Source: Todiramphus chloris collaris (Eukaryota > Chordata > Aves > Coraciiformes > Alcedinidae). From it: DNA of 64,000 bases. Below the pieces are notes generated by a model that was not told the DNA's origin, made no database searches, and saw only the letters and a program-made list of their open reading frames with translations. Both the position numbers and the translations under genes were made by a program. Positions within the stretch are counted from its first letter, which is position 1. Each line of letters opens with the position of its first letter. Below, one piece after another: positions 47,021-60,596 of the stretch. The stretch lies in contig JANVCC010000030.1 of NCBI GenBank assembly GCA_025345505.1, positions 682,001 through 746,000 of the forward strand, given 5' to 3'.

Positions 47021-47170
47021 TTCTCTTCTCTTCTCTTCTCTTCTCTTCTCTTCTCTTCTCTTCTCTTCTCTTCTCTTCTCTTCTCTTCTCTTCTCTTCTC
47101 TTCTCTTCTCTTNNNNNNNNNNTTCTCTTCTCTTCTCTTCTCTTCTCTTCTCTTCTCTTCTCTTCTCTTT
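47021..47170. repeat. (TTCTC)n microsatellite with assembly gap
   Basis: A pure pentanucleotide array of CTTCT/TTCTC units runs about 90 bp, is interrupted by ten N at 47113-47122, and resumes in nearly the same phase for about 48 bp. The true length is therefore unknown. The long Ser/Leu/Phe open frame across it is just a translation of the repeat. Confidence 0.97.
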
Positions 47171-50100
47171 TCCTATTTCAAAACAGACTGTGGGGTTTTT
47201 TATATAGGCAAGTGTCAGTGTAAGAATGTAAAGATTTGAATCCTCAGCTGTATGCAGTCAGCAGTCAATGTAGGATGGGGAGCACCTCTGAAACCAGGTC
47301 TGATTTTGAACTGGACTGGACTTAACCTGGTGTGAAGCAGCTGAGAGCTTTTATGGCCTTGTGGTGGCTACCCTCAAATTTCCAGTTATTCCTTGACTAG
47401 AGGGGAGGCAGAGAAGTGAACAGCTGTAGGAGAGGCTGTCGTAGAAATAGGGTTCCCTGTTTCTATCCCCCGTTTCTTCCCTATATTCATAGAAACTCCT
47501 TCACCCAGTTTCTACTCAGTTTGCACACTGGGTATGACTAGTTTATCACTCAGATGCTTCTGAAAGATACAGCTACTCACATGAATGCAGCTGTTAAACT
47601 ACTTAAAGGGCATGTGTCAGTTTTAGTCAGTTCAGGTGTTTGATTCATAACTGCAAGATGGCAAACAAATGCTTATTGGTAAGAGAAGCGAGGTATGCAA
47701 AGTACTAAACTAGTGCTTTATGTGAGTCATAGCCAAGACAGGCTTTTCTGGAAATGAGCTTTCAAGGCTTTTACATCAACAGGACTATCCTGGTGGAGTC
47801 TGAAGCTCTTCACCTGCTCTGGAAAGTGTCATTCAATGTAGACCTTTTGGGAAGGTTAATTATGCTTGCAAAGAGTGAATGGCAGGAATATGGGTGAATT
47901 CATCCACTGCTGTGTTCAGGAGATAGTGGACATGGGTGGGACATAGCAAAGGACACAAAGCTGCTGGTCTCCTCAGGTCTTGGACAAATGTGACTTGGTT
48001 GGGACTGGCATCAAACAGATGTTAGTAATTACATAAAGTGACATCATTTACTGAAGAAAGAATTAATTGCCATTTGATGACAGTCTCATACATAATAATT
48101 TTATCTCCAAGGAACAAAACTGTCAGAAGAATAAAACCCTAAATGGGGTCTCATCTGTGTATGTCACGTGGATGCTTTATATGGATGAGTGTAAACAGTG
48201 TCCCACTGGAACCTCTCTGAAGTGTGAAACTCTCTTGCTAGTGCTGCGAGTCTCTCTTCTGACATGGACTTTTCTTTGACCTTACGCACTGCAACTTTTT
48301 GCTGAGGCAGTAAATATAGGAAAGAAAAGCTCTAAGTGACATTTTTTAAATTGCCACCTGATTTTGTAGGTAATTTGGTCTTGCTAGGGAGATTCTGCAC
48401 TTCCTGCAGAAAAAAAAAGTAGCACCAGCATTTGTATTGCAGGACTTCTAAGAAGAAAAAACCTGTCATTTCTTAACACTTTTTTTTTTCTTGCCATCTC
48501 ATCTAAAAATAAGATTTGAAAAAAAAAAAAAAAAGAAAAAGCAGAACCCAAACAAAGTTTTGGTAAGCCTTGTAAGAAAATCACATGATGGAGGAAATGA
48601 AGGCCACATGTTTCATATCACTTGGGGAACACCTTATGGAATTGTGAGATTTTCAACGTCTCAGAGATGTAGGGTAGCTAGGAGTCTCAGCAATTAACTG
48701 TAATGAATCTGAAGTCACGAAAAGAAATGTAAGAGTGCAAATAAATATTAGCAGAAAACAAATATCCTACAGTTAGGTCTGAATTATTCTGTGTCATGTT
48801 GCAGCTGAAACGGAGTTGCTTCTTTAATTCTCTTGCCATAGGCATGTTTCAGACTTAGCTTAAAAATGAATTTAAATATTTTTTGCTACCTTCACTCCTA
48901 GCGTTAGGTTCATTGCTTGTGGCTTATGAACTTCCTAATTAGCATCACTTAGGGCAGCAGAGCTAAACAAAAAAATCAGCATTTCTGTACCTGTCAGTCA
49001 CAGGTTTGCTACATTGGCCATTTGCTTGTGATATGTGTGGGTTCATTGCTTGTAGGTGAGCATGTAATTTGTTGGTGTCATTCTTTTTCAGGTTGACCTT
49101 CTTGGTTTAAATTTTGACAACTTTTATCTAGAGCATATTTAATGAGGGCAAGTTTTGAATGACTCACTCCCCCACCCGCAGATGGATTATTGGCTGAGAA
49201 ATTAAAGCTTGTTTGTTGCCGGTCTTTGGTGACAGCTTTTGCAATTTCTCCCACCGGGTGCTATACATGAATGTACTCAGCAGGAATTATTTCAGTGAGT
49301 CCTTTGTGCTCCCAGTGTTTTCATCAGCCATCACCACTGCTTGCTACATGCTGAATTCCAGAGACCTAGATGGCTACATGGCTCTGAGGTTTTCAATGCA
49401 AAGGAGAAGGGCTTTGTTTGTTTCTGTTTTTGTTTAATTAAGAGCTAACATGTGTGAGATGTATATTGTTTTCCCTGCCTAGGCACAATAATCTTATCAA
49501 CTTTCTCCTTATCCCAATATTACATTCCACCTATCAAATGAATAGTGGCTGAAGAACTTAAACCAAACTCTGAGTAGCTAAAAGGAAGTGTACAAGCAAA
49601 AAATTTATGAAATGCTTATGGCAATGATGACTAGGGTTTTTTTGTGGGTTTTGGGTTTATTTTTGGTGGAGGTGGGTGAGCCTTCTCCATCTTTTATCCT
49701 CAAGGTGCAGCAAGCGCTGCTCTTGCTAAATCAGGCAACAGCAGGCAGCACTTGCTGTTTTCAAGGAATCAAAATCTGCTTCAGAGGAAACATGTTCATA
49801 CTGTGCAAAACCACATTCATTTGCAGTACAGCACCATGATCCACTGTACTTCTTTTTCAGTGGAAAATATATGAAAGCAGCTTTGCAGTTCAGCTTTCAC
49901 AAATGTCTAAAGCACGTCTTTGCTTGTACTTTGTCGCCAGAATGCATTAAGTTGTGTTTCAGGTCTAGAATTGGGATGCTTAAAGTGCAAATGAATCGAT
50001 GTCAAAGGTGGAGGCCAATGTGTTTCTGAGACACCCTGAAGGCATATGTGACTTGTTCTCTCAGTGACTTGTTGTTCTCTCAGCCAGCTATAAAATATCA

Positions 50101-51587
50101 TCTCAGATAACAAGACTTAATCTTCCAGAACAAAAACAGTCAGGAAAAGGTATTGCAGAGACCTAGGAGGTGAATGAAAAACTGTCTTTGTCCTTGTGAA
50201 GAGTGCTGGATGCAATGGGGAAATAGAAGGCTTATCAGCCCAGACCTGAGTCTAAGATAACTTCAGTGTTGTGCTGCAACTGGTTTCTGATATTATTGTG
50301 TGTGTTTAGAAGATATAAAAATTGGATGGCCAATGTTTGTTAAGATAACAAGTTGTCTTGTTCTGAGATGGCTACCACAGCATGCTACCTGAAAAGGGAT
50401 TGCCCTCCTTTTAAGGTGTAAGATGCTGGGGACTTAATCTAACTCCAGCTGAGCAGTAGCACACTTCTGGAAAGGAGAACTACACAAAGAGCTCATGATG
50501 CTGTCACCTACCAGAAGGGGTACCTTGATGTTCTATCTGTCTAAAGAGCAAGTAAATTAAAGAATAAGCTAAATTTTCAGTTGTGACTTAGAAATTATTG
50601 TTTGTATTTAGGTTGGAATACAAACAGTGTTTTATTTATCTGGAGGCCTTTCCCTTCACACTGGTGCTTTTCAGGTTGCTCAGTACCCTTTTCCTTATCT
50701 TCATAAGCAGTTAAAGCTTGGCTTACAGTGAACTATCTTAATCATGCAGTTGGGATCTTTGGATGATTAGAGGGTTGTGTTTTTCTCAAGCATCTGATTT
50801 TTTTATTTTTTTATTTTTTAGCAATTGCAGGAGACTGCAAAACTGGACATCAGGAAAGCTGCCAACTGCTGTATTTTATGGCCACATTCAGCATCTCCAA
50901 GATGATGCAGAGGCCTTTAAAGGTAGCCCATGACTTAGCAAAAAGTGCAGTTGTTTTTGTAGATTTGTTTCTGACTGCCTTTGAGAAACTGTGAGCATCC
51001 AGTCTTATGCTACTATGGTTGAGTGAGCAGAACTGTGGGAGTAACATTTTAAGGTACAGAAATATCTTCAGCTATATCTGATTCAGAAGTCCCCCAACAA
51101 GGCACCAAACATGCAGAGTGGCATCTCCTTCTCAGTTTCAGAGACCCACTGTCTACAGCTGTGCTGAAATTATCTAATTCGCCTTAGTTCAGTTTGGTCC
51201 TCCAGAGTCAAAAAGGCCAGTTAAACGTGGCCAGTGTCAGCCAGGTGCCAGTGAGGACATGCATTCATGGCCAGCCCATCCCTCCTCCATGTAAGGGACA
51301 GAGCAGCTTGTGTCTGGCTGAAAGCAGTTCTGGTTATGGGTGTACCAATAGGCTACTACTATGTTTTTGGGTGTTCGTAGGAAGGAGCAACCAGTCAAGC
51401 TGTGGGCTCAGCTTTAGTGAAACTGTAAGAACAAACACAGAGCTTCCTTCACAAGTGTGATTTGCAGTCTGCTCCATGAGATTCACCAGCACACCCCACC
51501 TGATCCATCTGGCCAGTTGAGAGGATTTATGGTTGCTCAGCATAGCTGGGCTGGTGCTGGAGTAGCACAGCCCACAGTAATTGATGT
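47171..51587. other. Intergenic or intronic DNA, no gene recognised
   Basis: No coding or mobile-element signature recognised. It contains simple A- and T-tracts near 48411-48418, 48481-48490 and 48520-48535. Confidence 0.5.
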
Positions 51588-53960
51588 CATAGAATCATCA
51601 TAGAATCATAGAATAGTTTCATCTGGAAGAGACCTTCAAGATCATCAAGTTCAACCTTATTCCTAGCCATATCAAAAATCCACTAAACCATGTCCCTAAG
51701 CACAACATCTGCCCGTCTCTTAAACACCTCCAGGCATGGTGACTCCACCACCTCCCTGGGCAGCCCATTCCAATGGTGACAACCCTTTCTGGAAAGAAAT
51801 GCTTCCTAACATCCAGCCTGAACCTCCCCTGGTTCAAGTTCAGGCTGTTTCCTCTTGCTCTATCACTTGTCAGCAGGGAGAACAGACCAACTACCACCTT
51901 GCTACAACATCCCTTCAGATAGTTGTAGGTCTTCAGATAGCAATAATGTCTCCCCTCAGCCTTCTTTTCTCAAGGCTAAACAGCCCCAGATCCCTCAGCC
52001 TTTCCTCATAAGACACATGCTCCAAACCCTTGACTAGCTTTGTAGCCCACCTCTGGACCCTCTCCAGCACCTCAATGTCCTTCTTGTAGAGAGGGGACCA
52101 CAACTGGACACAGTATTTGAGGTGCAGCCTCACCAAAGCTGAGTACAGAGGAATGATCACCTCCCTGCTCCTGCTGACCACACTATTCCTGATGCCAGGA
52201 AGGCCTGGATGCCATTGGCCTTCTTGGCCACCTGGGCACACTGCGGGCTCATGTTCAGCTGGCTGTCAATCAACACCCCCAGGTCCTTCTCTGCCTGGAA
52301 GCTCTCCAGCCACTCCTCCCCAAGCCTGCAGTGCTGCTGGGGGTTGGTGTGGCCCAAGGGCAGGACCCGGAATTTGGCCCTATTGAAACTCATGAAATTG
52401 GCCTTGTCCCAGCGATCCAGCCAGCCTACCCAGATCCCTTTGCAGAGCTTCCCTATCCCCAAGCAGATCAACACTTCCACCCAGCTTGGTGTCATCTGCA
52501 AATTTACCAAGGGAGCACTCTATCCCCTCATCCAAATCACTGATGAAGATGTTAAACAGGAGTGGCCCCAGTACTGAGCCCTGGGGGACACGACTTGTGA
52601 TTGGCAACCAACTGGATTTAACTCCATTGACCACAACTCTTTGGAGTCTTTCATCTAACCAGTCTTTTTACCCAAGAAATTGTATGCCCATCCAAGCCAA
52701 GAGCAGTCAATTTCTCTAATAGAACGCTGTGGGAAACAGTGTCAAATGCCTTACTAAAGTCAAGACAGACAACATCCACAGCCTTGCATTCACCCAACAA
52801 GTGGGTCACCCTGTCATAGAAGGAGGTCAGGTTTGTTAAACAGGACCTGCCCTTCATAAACCCATGCTAACTGGGCCTGATCACCTGGTTGTCCTTCATG
52901 TGCTGCATAATAGAACCCAGGATGATCTGCTCCATCAGCTTCCCTGGTATTGAAGTCAAACTAACAGGCCTGCTGGTTCCTCCCCAGTCAGCCAGGACTG
53001 CTGATAAGTGATGGACAGTGGCCTGGTGAGCACCTCTGCCAGTCCTCTCAGCCACTCTAGGATGTAACCCATCCGGCACCATAGATTTATTCACATTTAT
53101 ATTGAGGAGCATGTCATGGACCATCTCCTCCTGAATTGCAGGGGGAGCATTCTGTTCCTGCCCCTGTCTCTTGGCTTGAGGGAGTTACTTTCCTATAAGA
53201 ACAACAGTAAATGACCTTGAGATTTCTAGTAAGTGCTTATAGAATATCTCATCCACCTCTTTGCTCTGGTTGCGATGTCTATAGCAGATACCCACAGCAA
53301 TATCAGCTATATTGTCCTTGCCCCTTAACCTGATCCAAACACGCTCAACGTTGCTGTCACTATACCTAAGTTCTGAACATTCATAACAATCCCTAACATA
53401 CAGAGCCATGCCACCACCTCTCCTTCCCTGTATATCCCTTCTAAAGAGCGCTTGTAGCCATCAACTGTAGCACTCCAGTCGTGTGAGGCAGCCCACCATG
53501 GTTCTGTGATGGCCACTGTGTCATAGTTTTCCTGTTTCATCAGGGCTTCAAGCTTATCCTGTTTGTTGCTCGTACTCTGTGCATGGACATAGATGCACTT
53601 CAGATGAGCTAATGATCCCAGCACCTTTTTGTGAGTGTGGGTCCCATTTCCTACCAGATGCTCCTCAGATACTTCCCTAACTTCTAAATCATTGACTGTC
53701 CCTACCTCTTAATTTCTCATTACATTCTTATCCCTTGTCTCCACTGATAGGTCAGAACAAGAGTCCTCACTATCATACCATCCTGTAAGCCCTGGCATGT
53801 TTCCCTTGGCTTACTCACAGCAGGCCCAGTTATACCCCAGTTTAAAGCTCTATCAATGAGCCCTGCTAACTCCTGTCCAAGAATCCTTTTTACCCTTTGT
53901 GACAGGTGCATCCCATTTGTAGCCAGCAGGCTGGGTATCTTGTATATCAACCCATGTCCA
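51588..53960 (-). mobile_element. Long degraded CR1 LINE with endonuclease and RT remnants
   Basis: On the minus strand the element ends at the left with CR1 terminal repeats (CATAGAATCATCATAGAATC and following bases). Reading right to left, it has an ORF2 endonuclease region (53185-53624: 'ENYDTVAITEPWW', 'SHDWSATVDGY'), an RT region (52157-53124: '[15 protein letters not shown]', '[14 protein letters not shown]', '[13 protein letters not shown]', '[10 protein letters not shown]'), and the C-terminal tail (51933-52241: '[20 protein letters not shown]'). Multiple stops and frameshifts split it into at least five frames, and some sequence between endonuclease and RT is missing. At about 2.4 kb it is much longer than the other copies here. 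The 5' boundary is uncertain; similarity may continue to about 54040. Confidence 0.93.
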
Positions 53961-55949
53961 CCAAGATGCAGGAAATTCTTACAGGTGTTTCCACAGGAGG
54001 AATACAGACTGTATCCTTTGATGAGCCTTCTGGAGAGGGAAAAATGGAAGGCTGCTGTGTTGATCTCTTAAACCAGAGACAGGCTTTTGTTTAATGAAGA
54101 TACTGTGTTCTGTGAGTAGTGGCACTACCAGAGGAAATGGTAGATGCGCACAAAGCTAAGGTCTCAAATGAAACCAGCAGCTAGTTTCACGATCATCCCA
54201 TAGAAGGAACTAACTGTTTGTAGCAATGTGGGTGGGTGTTATCTTTTCACTCTGGGTCTTTCCCATTTTAGCTTATAGGTGGCCACGTTGCCACTACCTT
54301 TTTTATTGTTTTCAAACCAGTATTCAGCTGTGCATTAATAAGGCAGGTCTCAAAGGATTGCACAGAAGTGGGCCCAGCTCTGGTACTTCAGAGTATGGCC
54401 AAAATTAATGTTGTTGTCCCAGGAACAAGGTATTTAAGACATCAGCTGGGGATCATTTGTTATACTGGTATTTGTTCACTTGGACAATGACAGTCAGCAT
54501 GCCCATGGATCTTGTGTTTGCTTAGCTTGGTTTTTCTTGAGTTTTCTGCAGACTATAGTCCAAATTGCTGCATCACAGGCCAGTGTACGGACAGGGTGCA
54601 TTTGTCAGTGCAGACTCTCCAGTCTGTGTCCCCGCATCTCAGCATATAGATCTGAGGGTATGAAATTGCTGTCAGGCTTGCTGCTGCCCAGAGTGTCGTG
54701 ACAGATCCTAGGGCACCGACATCCCAATCTGAACCACTGAATGTCTTAATGCAGAGATGTAACGAGTGCTACTGAGAAACAGAAAGTGCCCAGGAAGACC
54801 TAGTCAGACAAAACCAGAAAAACAAAAAACGAAATAAAACCAACCCAAAATATAAGAAAATGCTCACAGGGATCCCTGCATTTACATCGAAGTCACAGTT
54901 TTGAGTGGTTGCCCCTGCTGATAGAGGATGTGCTACCCAACAGTGTCATCTTGTGGTAGATTGTGTCTAGGATGTGGATCAGCGGCATTGAGGTGGAATT
55001 TTATGTGCTGCTTTCTCTACCTATATGTCTATATGTAAAAAAATACTTGTATGTATATATATACACACACACCTGTATGCATCAATATTATAATGACTTA
55101 TTAGCAGTCATTACGTTGGTTGCATGAACTCTTACTTTATGAGCTTTATTTTTATCCTCATCTCTCCTAATCTGTCCTGACCGATTGCTTTTAATTTGGG
55201 TAAGGTACACAGCATTTGAGAGAGTTTATGCTGCAGAAAAAAAGTCTCTTTGTGAAAACATGATTTTGTCTGTTCTCTCTTGGGAAGGGCAGCTAAGCAC
55301 ATTTTGTTATTTTTCCCAGTGCAGAAGGGGTCTCTGCCCTGAAGAGAGTTGTCCATCCTTGAATCTGTCATCTGAAGAGGGCAGTAATGGAGGTGAGTTC
55401 AATCAGCTGTAGCTTGTTTATTCTGTGCACATAGGTTATCTGCTCTTGCTATCAGCATATGGTTAGTATTTAAAATCTAACTGGTGTCTTGGACTCAAGA
55501 GTCTTGGATGCTGCAGAAGGGGGAGGAAGGTGAGGATGCTGCAATGTGCTTCCAGCCCAACTGGCTACCAAGGGGCAAAGACGTTACAGTTTCTTTTGCT
55601 GAGAGCAGGAATTCATCCTCCTTTGTGTGCAGAAACATCACCTTTGTAGTATTTGAGCCTAACAATGGCTACAGACATATTTCCTTCTGGTGTGTGACGT
55701 TAGTCTAGCTAAGTCAACATGGTTGTCTTTGTTCTGGCTTCCTGCCATAGCCAAGCGTCTTTACACACAAGTGCATGAATAGCTTTGGAAATATTTTGAA
55801 TATAATCGTGCCACTTACACTGATAACTTTCTAGCTTTCTGCTTCAAACCAAGTGCTAGAGCTTTATTCTGAATACTGGAAAGGTCTCTTCACTTCAGCA
55901 CAGGTACATTCCTATAAATAGCCTGTAGAGAGAAGCCTCTCCACATGAA
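53961..55949. other. Intergenic DNA, no gene recognised
   Basis: Apart from possible further CR1 5' sequence at its left edge, nothing is recognised. A TA/CA-rich microsatellite-like stretch occurs near 55046-55073. Confidence 0.45.
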
Positions 55950-56833
55950 CAGGAATTGCTGATGACACAAAACCGGGAGGATTGGCTGATTCACCCAGAG
56001 GCTGTGTGGCCATTCAGCAAGATTTGGACAGACTGGAGAGCTGGGCAAAGAGGAACTTAATGAGGTTCATCAAGAGCAAGTGCAGAGTCCTGCACCTGGG
56101 AAGGAACAACAAAATGCACAGAACAGGTTAGGAGGTGATCTGCTGGAGAGTAGCTCTGTGGAGAAGGACCTTGGGGTCCTGACAGACAAGTTATCCATGG
56201 GACAACAATATGCCCTTGTGGCCAAGAAGGCCAATGGTATCCTGGGCTGCATTAAGAAGACTGTGTCCAGCAAATCAAGGGAGGTTCTCCTCCCCCTGTA
56301 CTCTGCCCTAGTGAGACCTCACCCGGAGTATTGCACCCAGTTCTGGGCTCCCCAGTTCAAGAGGGATAGAGGTGTACTTGAGAGTCCAACGGAGGCCTAA
56401 GAGGATGATTAAGGGACTGGAACACCCACCTTATGTGGAAAGGCTGAGAGACCTGGGGCTTTTTAGTCGGGAGAGGAAAAGACTGAGAGGGGATCTAATT
56501 AATGTCTATAAATACTGAGGGTTGGGCATCAAGAAGGCAGGGACAACATCTTTTCAGCTGTGCCCTGTGATATGACAAGGGACAATGGATTCAAGCTTGA
56601 GTACAGGAAGTTTCACCTCGACATGAGGAAGAACTTCTTTTCTGTAAGGGTTACAGAGCACTGGAACAGACTCCTCAGAGAGTTTGTGGAGTCTCTTTCT
56701 CTGGAGACTTTCAAGACCTGTCTGGATGCATTTCTGAGTGATCTTTCCTAGTTTTGGTCCTGCTCTGGCAGGGGGTTGGGCTCAATGATCTTTGGAGGTC
56801 CCTTCCAACCCCCAACGTCCTGTGACTCTGTGA
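55950..56833 (+). mobile_element. CR1 LINE 3' fragment
   Basis: Begins within the RT catalytic region (GCTGATGACACAAAACCGGG, reading 'ADDTKPGG'). It continues through '[20 protein letters not shown]', '[17 protein letters not shown]' and 'LFSRERKRLRGD'-type segments to 'TFKTCLDAFLSDL', then the CR1 3' UTR ending near 56833 (CCTGTGACTCTGTGAAT). It is frameshifted and has a stop in the middle. The 3' end abuts an older CR1 tail. Confidence 0.92.
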
Positions 56834-57150
56834 ATACTTTGTGAAGGCATGTAAGAAAGATGAGGACAGTCTTTTTAGCAGAACCTGTTGTGGCAGGACA
56901 AAGTGTGATGGCTTTAAAATAAAAGAGAGGACATTTAGGCTAGATAGAAGGAAGAATTTTTTTTATACTGAGGGTGGTGAAATACTGGTGCAGATTGCTC
57001 AGAGATGTGTTTGATGTCCCATCCCTGGAAACATTCTAGGTCAGGTTGGAGATGGGGCTCTGAGCAAACTGCTCTAGTTGCAGATGTTCCTGCTTACCGC
57101 AGGGGGGTTGGACTAGATGAGCTTTAAAGGTCCTGTGAGAGGGAAGAAAC
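56834..57150 (+). mobile_element. Older CR1 LINE 3' tail
   Basis: Directly follows the previous copy, in the same orientation. It shows a second, more diverged CR1 end: the 'GGACAAAGTGTGATGGCTTT' segment, the 'AGAAGGAAGAA' segment, 'CCATCCCTGGAAACATTC', and 'GGGGGGTTGGACTAGATGA' near 57103, the usual closing part of the CR1 3' UTR. Because it begins partway through a CR1, the upstream copy may have inserted into it or ended beside it. Confidence 0.8.
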
Positions 57151-60100
57151 TGGCTAAAGGATGATGAGGAAAAGCATTTAGGAAATAAGTTTTCAAATTA
57201 TTTTTTTTTCTTACAGATATGTTAGACATACTGCTGCATGAGTGTTTTTAAATGTCTTTGTAGACATCCGAGTGAAGGTGTAAGTTCCCAGGGACTCTCC
57301 CTTGGGCAGCCCAGCAAACATCTATCCCAAAACACCTTTTTCCGTTCTCCAAGACCGCCTGCTGCTCTTCCTCTCCCAGGTGTGCTGGAGAGTTTGCTGA
57401 AGACAGAGGTCAAGGTTTCCCTCTAGTGGTTTGACACTCTCTGTGTGCAGCCCTGTAATATAACAGCATCACTTGGGCCTTTGGAAGTTTCAGAGCAATC
57501 TTTAGCTTTGGAAGCTCTAGGTGGGTGCAGGTGTTTTCCATTCAGGGCAGTGACCTCTGGCTTTCTACAAACAACAGCTCTGTACTGATAGGGATACCCA
57601 GGGACTCACAGAAATTGCTAACACCGTGCAGCAGAGTTACATCTGAGCCAAGGGAAGCAGCTCTGGCTACCAGTGACTGAAGATAATTGTTTTCAAAAGA
57701 TCCAGAGAGAAGTGTGGGAACGAAACAATTCAAAAGGCAGCTTAGCACAGATTAATCACTGTATTTAAAAACAACAAGCAAACAAAAGAACCACAAACTT
57801 AGTTTAAGTTTGGAAGTCGCATCCGGAGAATATTTATTAAACCAGTAAATGGTTGATGTGGAACATCTTAGAATCAGGAGTTCAAGAAAATAATGCAGTT
57901 TATAAAAAAAATGATAAAAAAAATATATATATAAAATAAATGATCCATGTTCTCTGCTCAGAAACAGTGTTCACGAGGAATTCTTAATATCTCTAGTTTT
58001 TCAAGCCCAGTGTATCAGGAACTCAATTTATGCAAAAGTTTTTGGTTTTCATGCTGCAGCCACTGACATTTCTCCATCGCTGTGTCTCTCCCAAGTGCTT
58101 ACTCACCATCTGTTCCCCTTAAATCTTTTATGTCACGCTGCTATTTTTTTGTCACCAGCCCAGGGAAGAAAGCAGAAAAAGGGAGTATTTTCTCTCTACA
58201 CTGCCTGATTTGTTATTTACTTTTCAGTTGGAGACTGAGTGTTGTGTTCACAATGTTTCTTCTCAAATTAGGATGTGATGATAGAGGTTGACTCATGGAG
58301 ACTTTTTCTTTAGCTGTTGTCTTAAAATGAATCTTCAAATATTTTCTTCTTACTTCCTTTTTTTTTGTTTTTGTTTTTTGTGGTTTTTTTTTTATTTTTT
58401 TTTATTGTGACAGCTTTCTTGTTGATCGATGTTCTATAAGTTATTGGCACCTAGGTTTTGTTGCTCTTGTATGGGTCATTTATTGAGTCAGATCTTCTAG
58501 AAATCATTTAATGGCATGAGCTTTGTCAGTCAGAGACAGGCACAAGGTGGAGAAGCAAACGTTCAGATGAAGATGGTTCTCTTACAGATTAGGGATAGTT
58601 TTCCTTAAAGGATAGGAAAAGGGGTATGAGACAATGCCAGCAACAGATAAAAGTTGGGTACTTCTTGCAGAAAGGTGTTTGCTTGTTCTTGTGGCTTTTG
58701 TTTGTGTGTTTGCTTGTTCTTAGGGTTTTTGTTATGTTTTCTTTCTATCAGATAGTTTTTGCTGTAGTTAACACAACAAAAAATGTCCTGGGCAAGAATT
58801 ACAGCCTTATACTGGGACTGGATGCCCAGCACTGGTCAGAGTGGCAGCAAACAGCTGTGGCCACCAGAATGTGTCCCAATGACTGCTGAAAAGGCTGAAT
58901 TGCTTCTGGGGTCACTTACAGGAGAAGATAGAGTTAAAAAAGGGACAAAAAATCCCAATTCTTTCCAAAGGCCTGGAAAGAATAAGTCCAAACACCTGGT
59001 GGAAATTGTGGCATGTTTTCTAAGGCACACAGCTTTTCCCTGTTTAGTGTTCACATTTCCACAGTCTCTCTGCTGGGGCACTGAGAAAAGCTCATCCTTT
59101 GGTCCCTGACTGGTACAATGTGACTTTTGGTGGAAATGTGACATTTCTGGAGCCCATTTTTATACAGCAACCAAGGGAAAGGGTTAAAAAAAGTGACTGT
59201 GTGTGTGATACCACCAAGGGTAAGAGACCTGTAGATTTGCTCTTGCAATTTTGAGTCTTATAAAAGTCAGACTTGAAATACTTGTGACAAATTTTTACAA
59301 AGTAGGGACCCTGGCTTGAATGCCAAGGGCCAGAAAGTATGAAGTGTTCATCTTGGTAGGAAAAAGTCAGCAAGCAGAAGTGAAATGGGAGTTTTGAAGG
59401 ATTTGGATGGGGTTGTTGATGTTGCAGCCTTTTAGCACCTCTGAGGTCTAGGAGTGAGTTGTGTCAGACTTTGTCCCCAGCCAGTGCATGCAGCATCCAC
59501 ATGGGACAGCTCACCCTCTTGAAGTGACTCGGTGATGTTTCTGAGCCTTCATTCAGAAAGTAAGAGACAGAGGAATGTTTCTATCTCAAGCTAACGATAA
59601 TGAGCCACCCTAATTTTCACTTCCCCAGAAAGTGCCTTCTTTTTCTGTGTTTGATGAAAGCGTCTGAAGTATATCACAGGGTTTTTTTGACAGCTTTCAT
59701 GTTTTCCCCCAACACTTGACATTCAGCTGAACTGTCATTTTTTGGTCAGCTACCCTGGTTCAGTCCTTGTCAGCAGGGTTCATCTACAATACGACAGCAA
59801 CAGCAAATGGAAAGCCCCAAGCAAGAAAACTGGTGTGAAATGTTACCAGACCCCTGTGAGCAGCAATGTGAAAGTTAGAGGTTGTGTTCCCACACTCTGT
59901 GTATGTGTCCTGCCTGAGCAGCTACTTCCAACATGCTGTAGCAGGTCCAGTCTTGCTTTCCAGTGATCTGCTTTTGAAACAAGTGCTGCAGTTTTTGTGA
60001 AGGCTATCCAACCATCTGTGATCAGGTCATAGAATTAGAATTAATATAATGTAGCAGATGTGAATGCAAGATATTTATGCCTTCCTGTGTCCTGCAGCTG

Positions 60101-60596
60101 CTGGGAGTGCAGCATATCTTGATGAGGGCAGGATGTAGTCATGCATGGTGGGAGACACCTGCCTTGGCCAGCCTGTGAGGTGTGGGTTCCAGTCCTCCTC
60201 ACAACTCTACCCTCATCACTTGGAAAGTGCAAGGCTGATGTTGTCCAGAGCTGGCGCCAGAGAAATCTGGGAAGTCTGAAAGACAGAAAGAGTCCTGTGC
60301 TAGGGCAGTTACGTTGTACGGTTTGGAAAGCTCGGTGGATGTGTTGAGGTAGCTAGGGTTTTGCAGCAAGGTTAAAGCAAGACAGGCAAGGCCTGCTCCA
60401 CCTGGATAGTTGTGATCTGTCTGTGCATAGAGTGGGGGCTGTCTGCCTTACAGGCAGTGGTGGAAGAATCAGTATCTTGTTAGCAAGCACCTGAAACCCC
60501 CTTGTCTCCAGAGACTGCTGAGCCCATCAGAAATGTCTACTACTGTGGATTGCTCTTGCCTCCTGTTGCGTGAAAAGGGTAAAGTAATTTGGCAGA
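57151..60596. other. Intergenic DNA, no gene recognised
   Basis: No coding or element signature was recognised. A T-rich stretch lies at about 58360-58410 and a short AT-rich tract near 57905-57940. A roughly 15-bp word (TGTTTGCTTGTTCTT) is repeated near 58676 and 58708. Confidence 0.45.

Noticed and set aside
46958-47239. Plus-strand frame rich in Ser-Leu-Phe
   Set aside because: Pure translation of the TTCTC microsatellite across an assembly gap.
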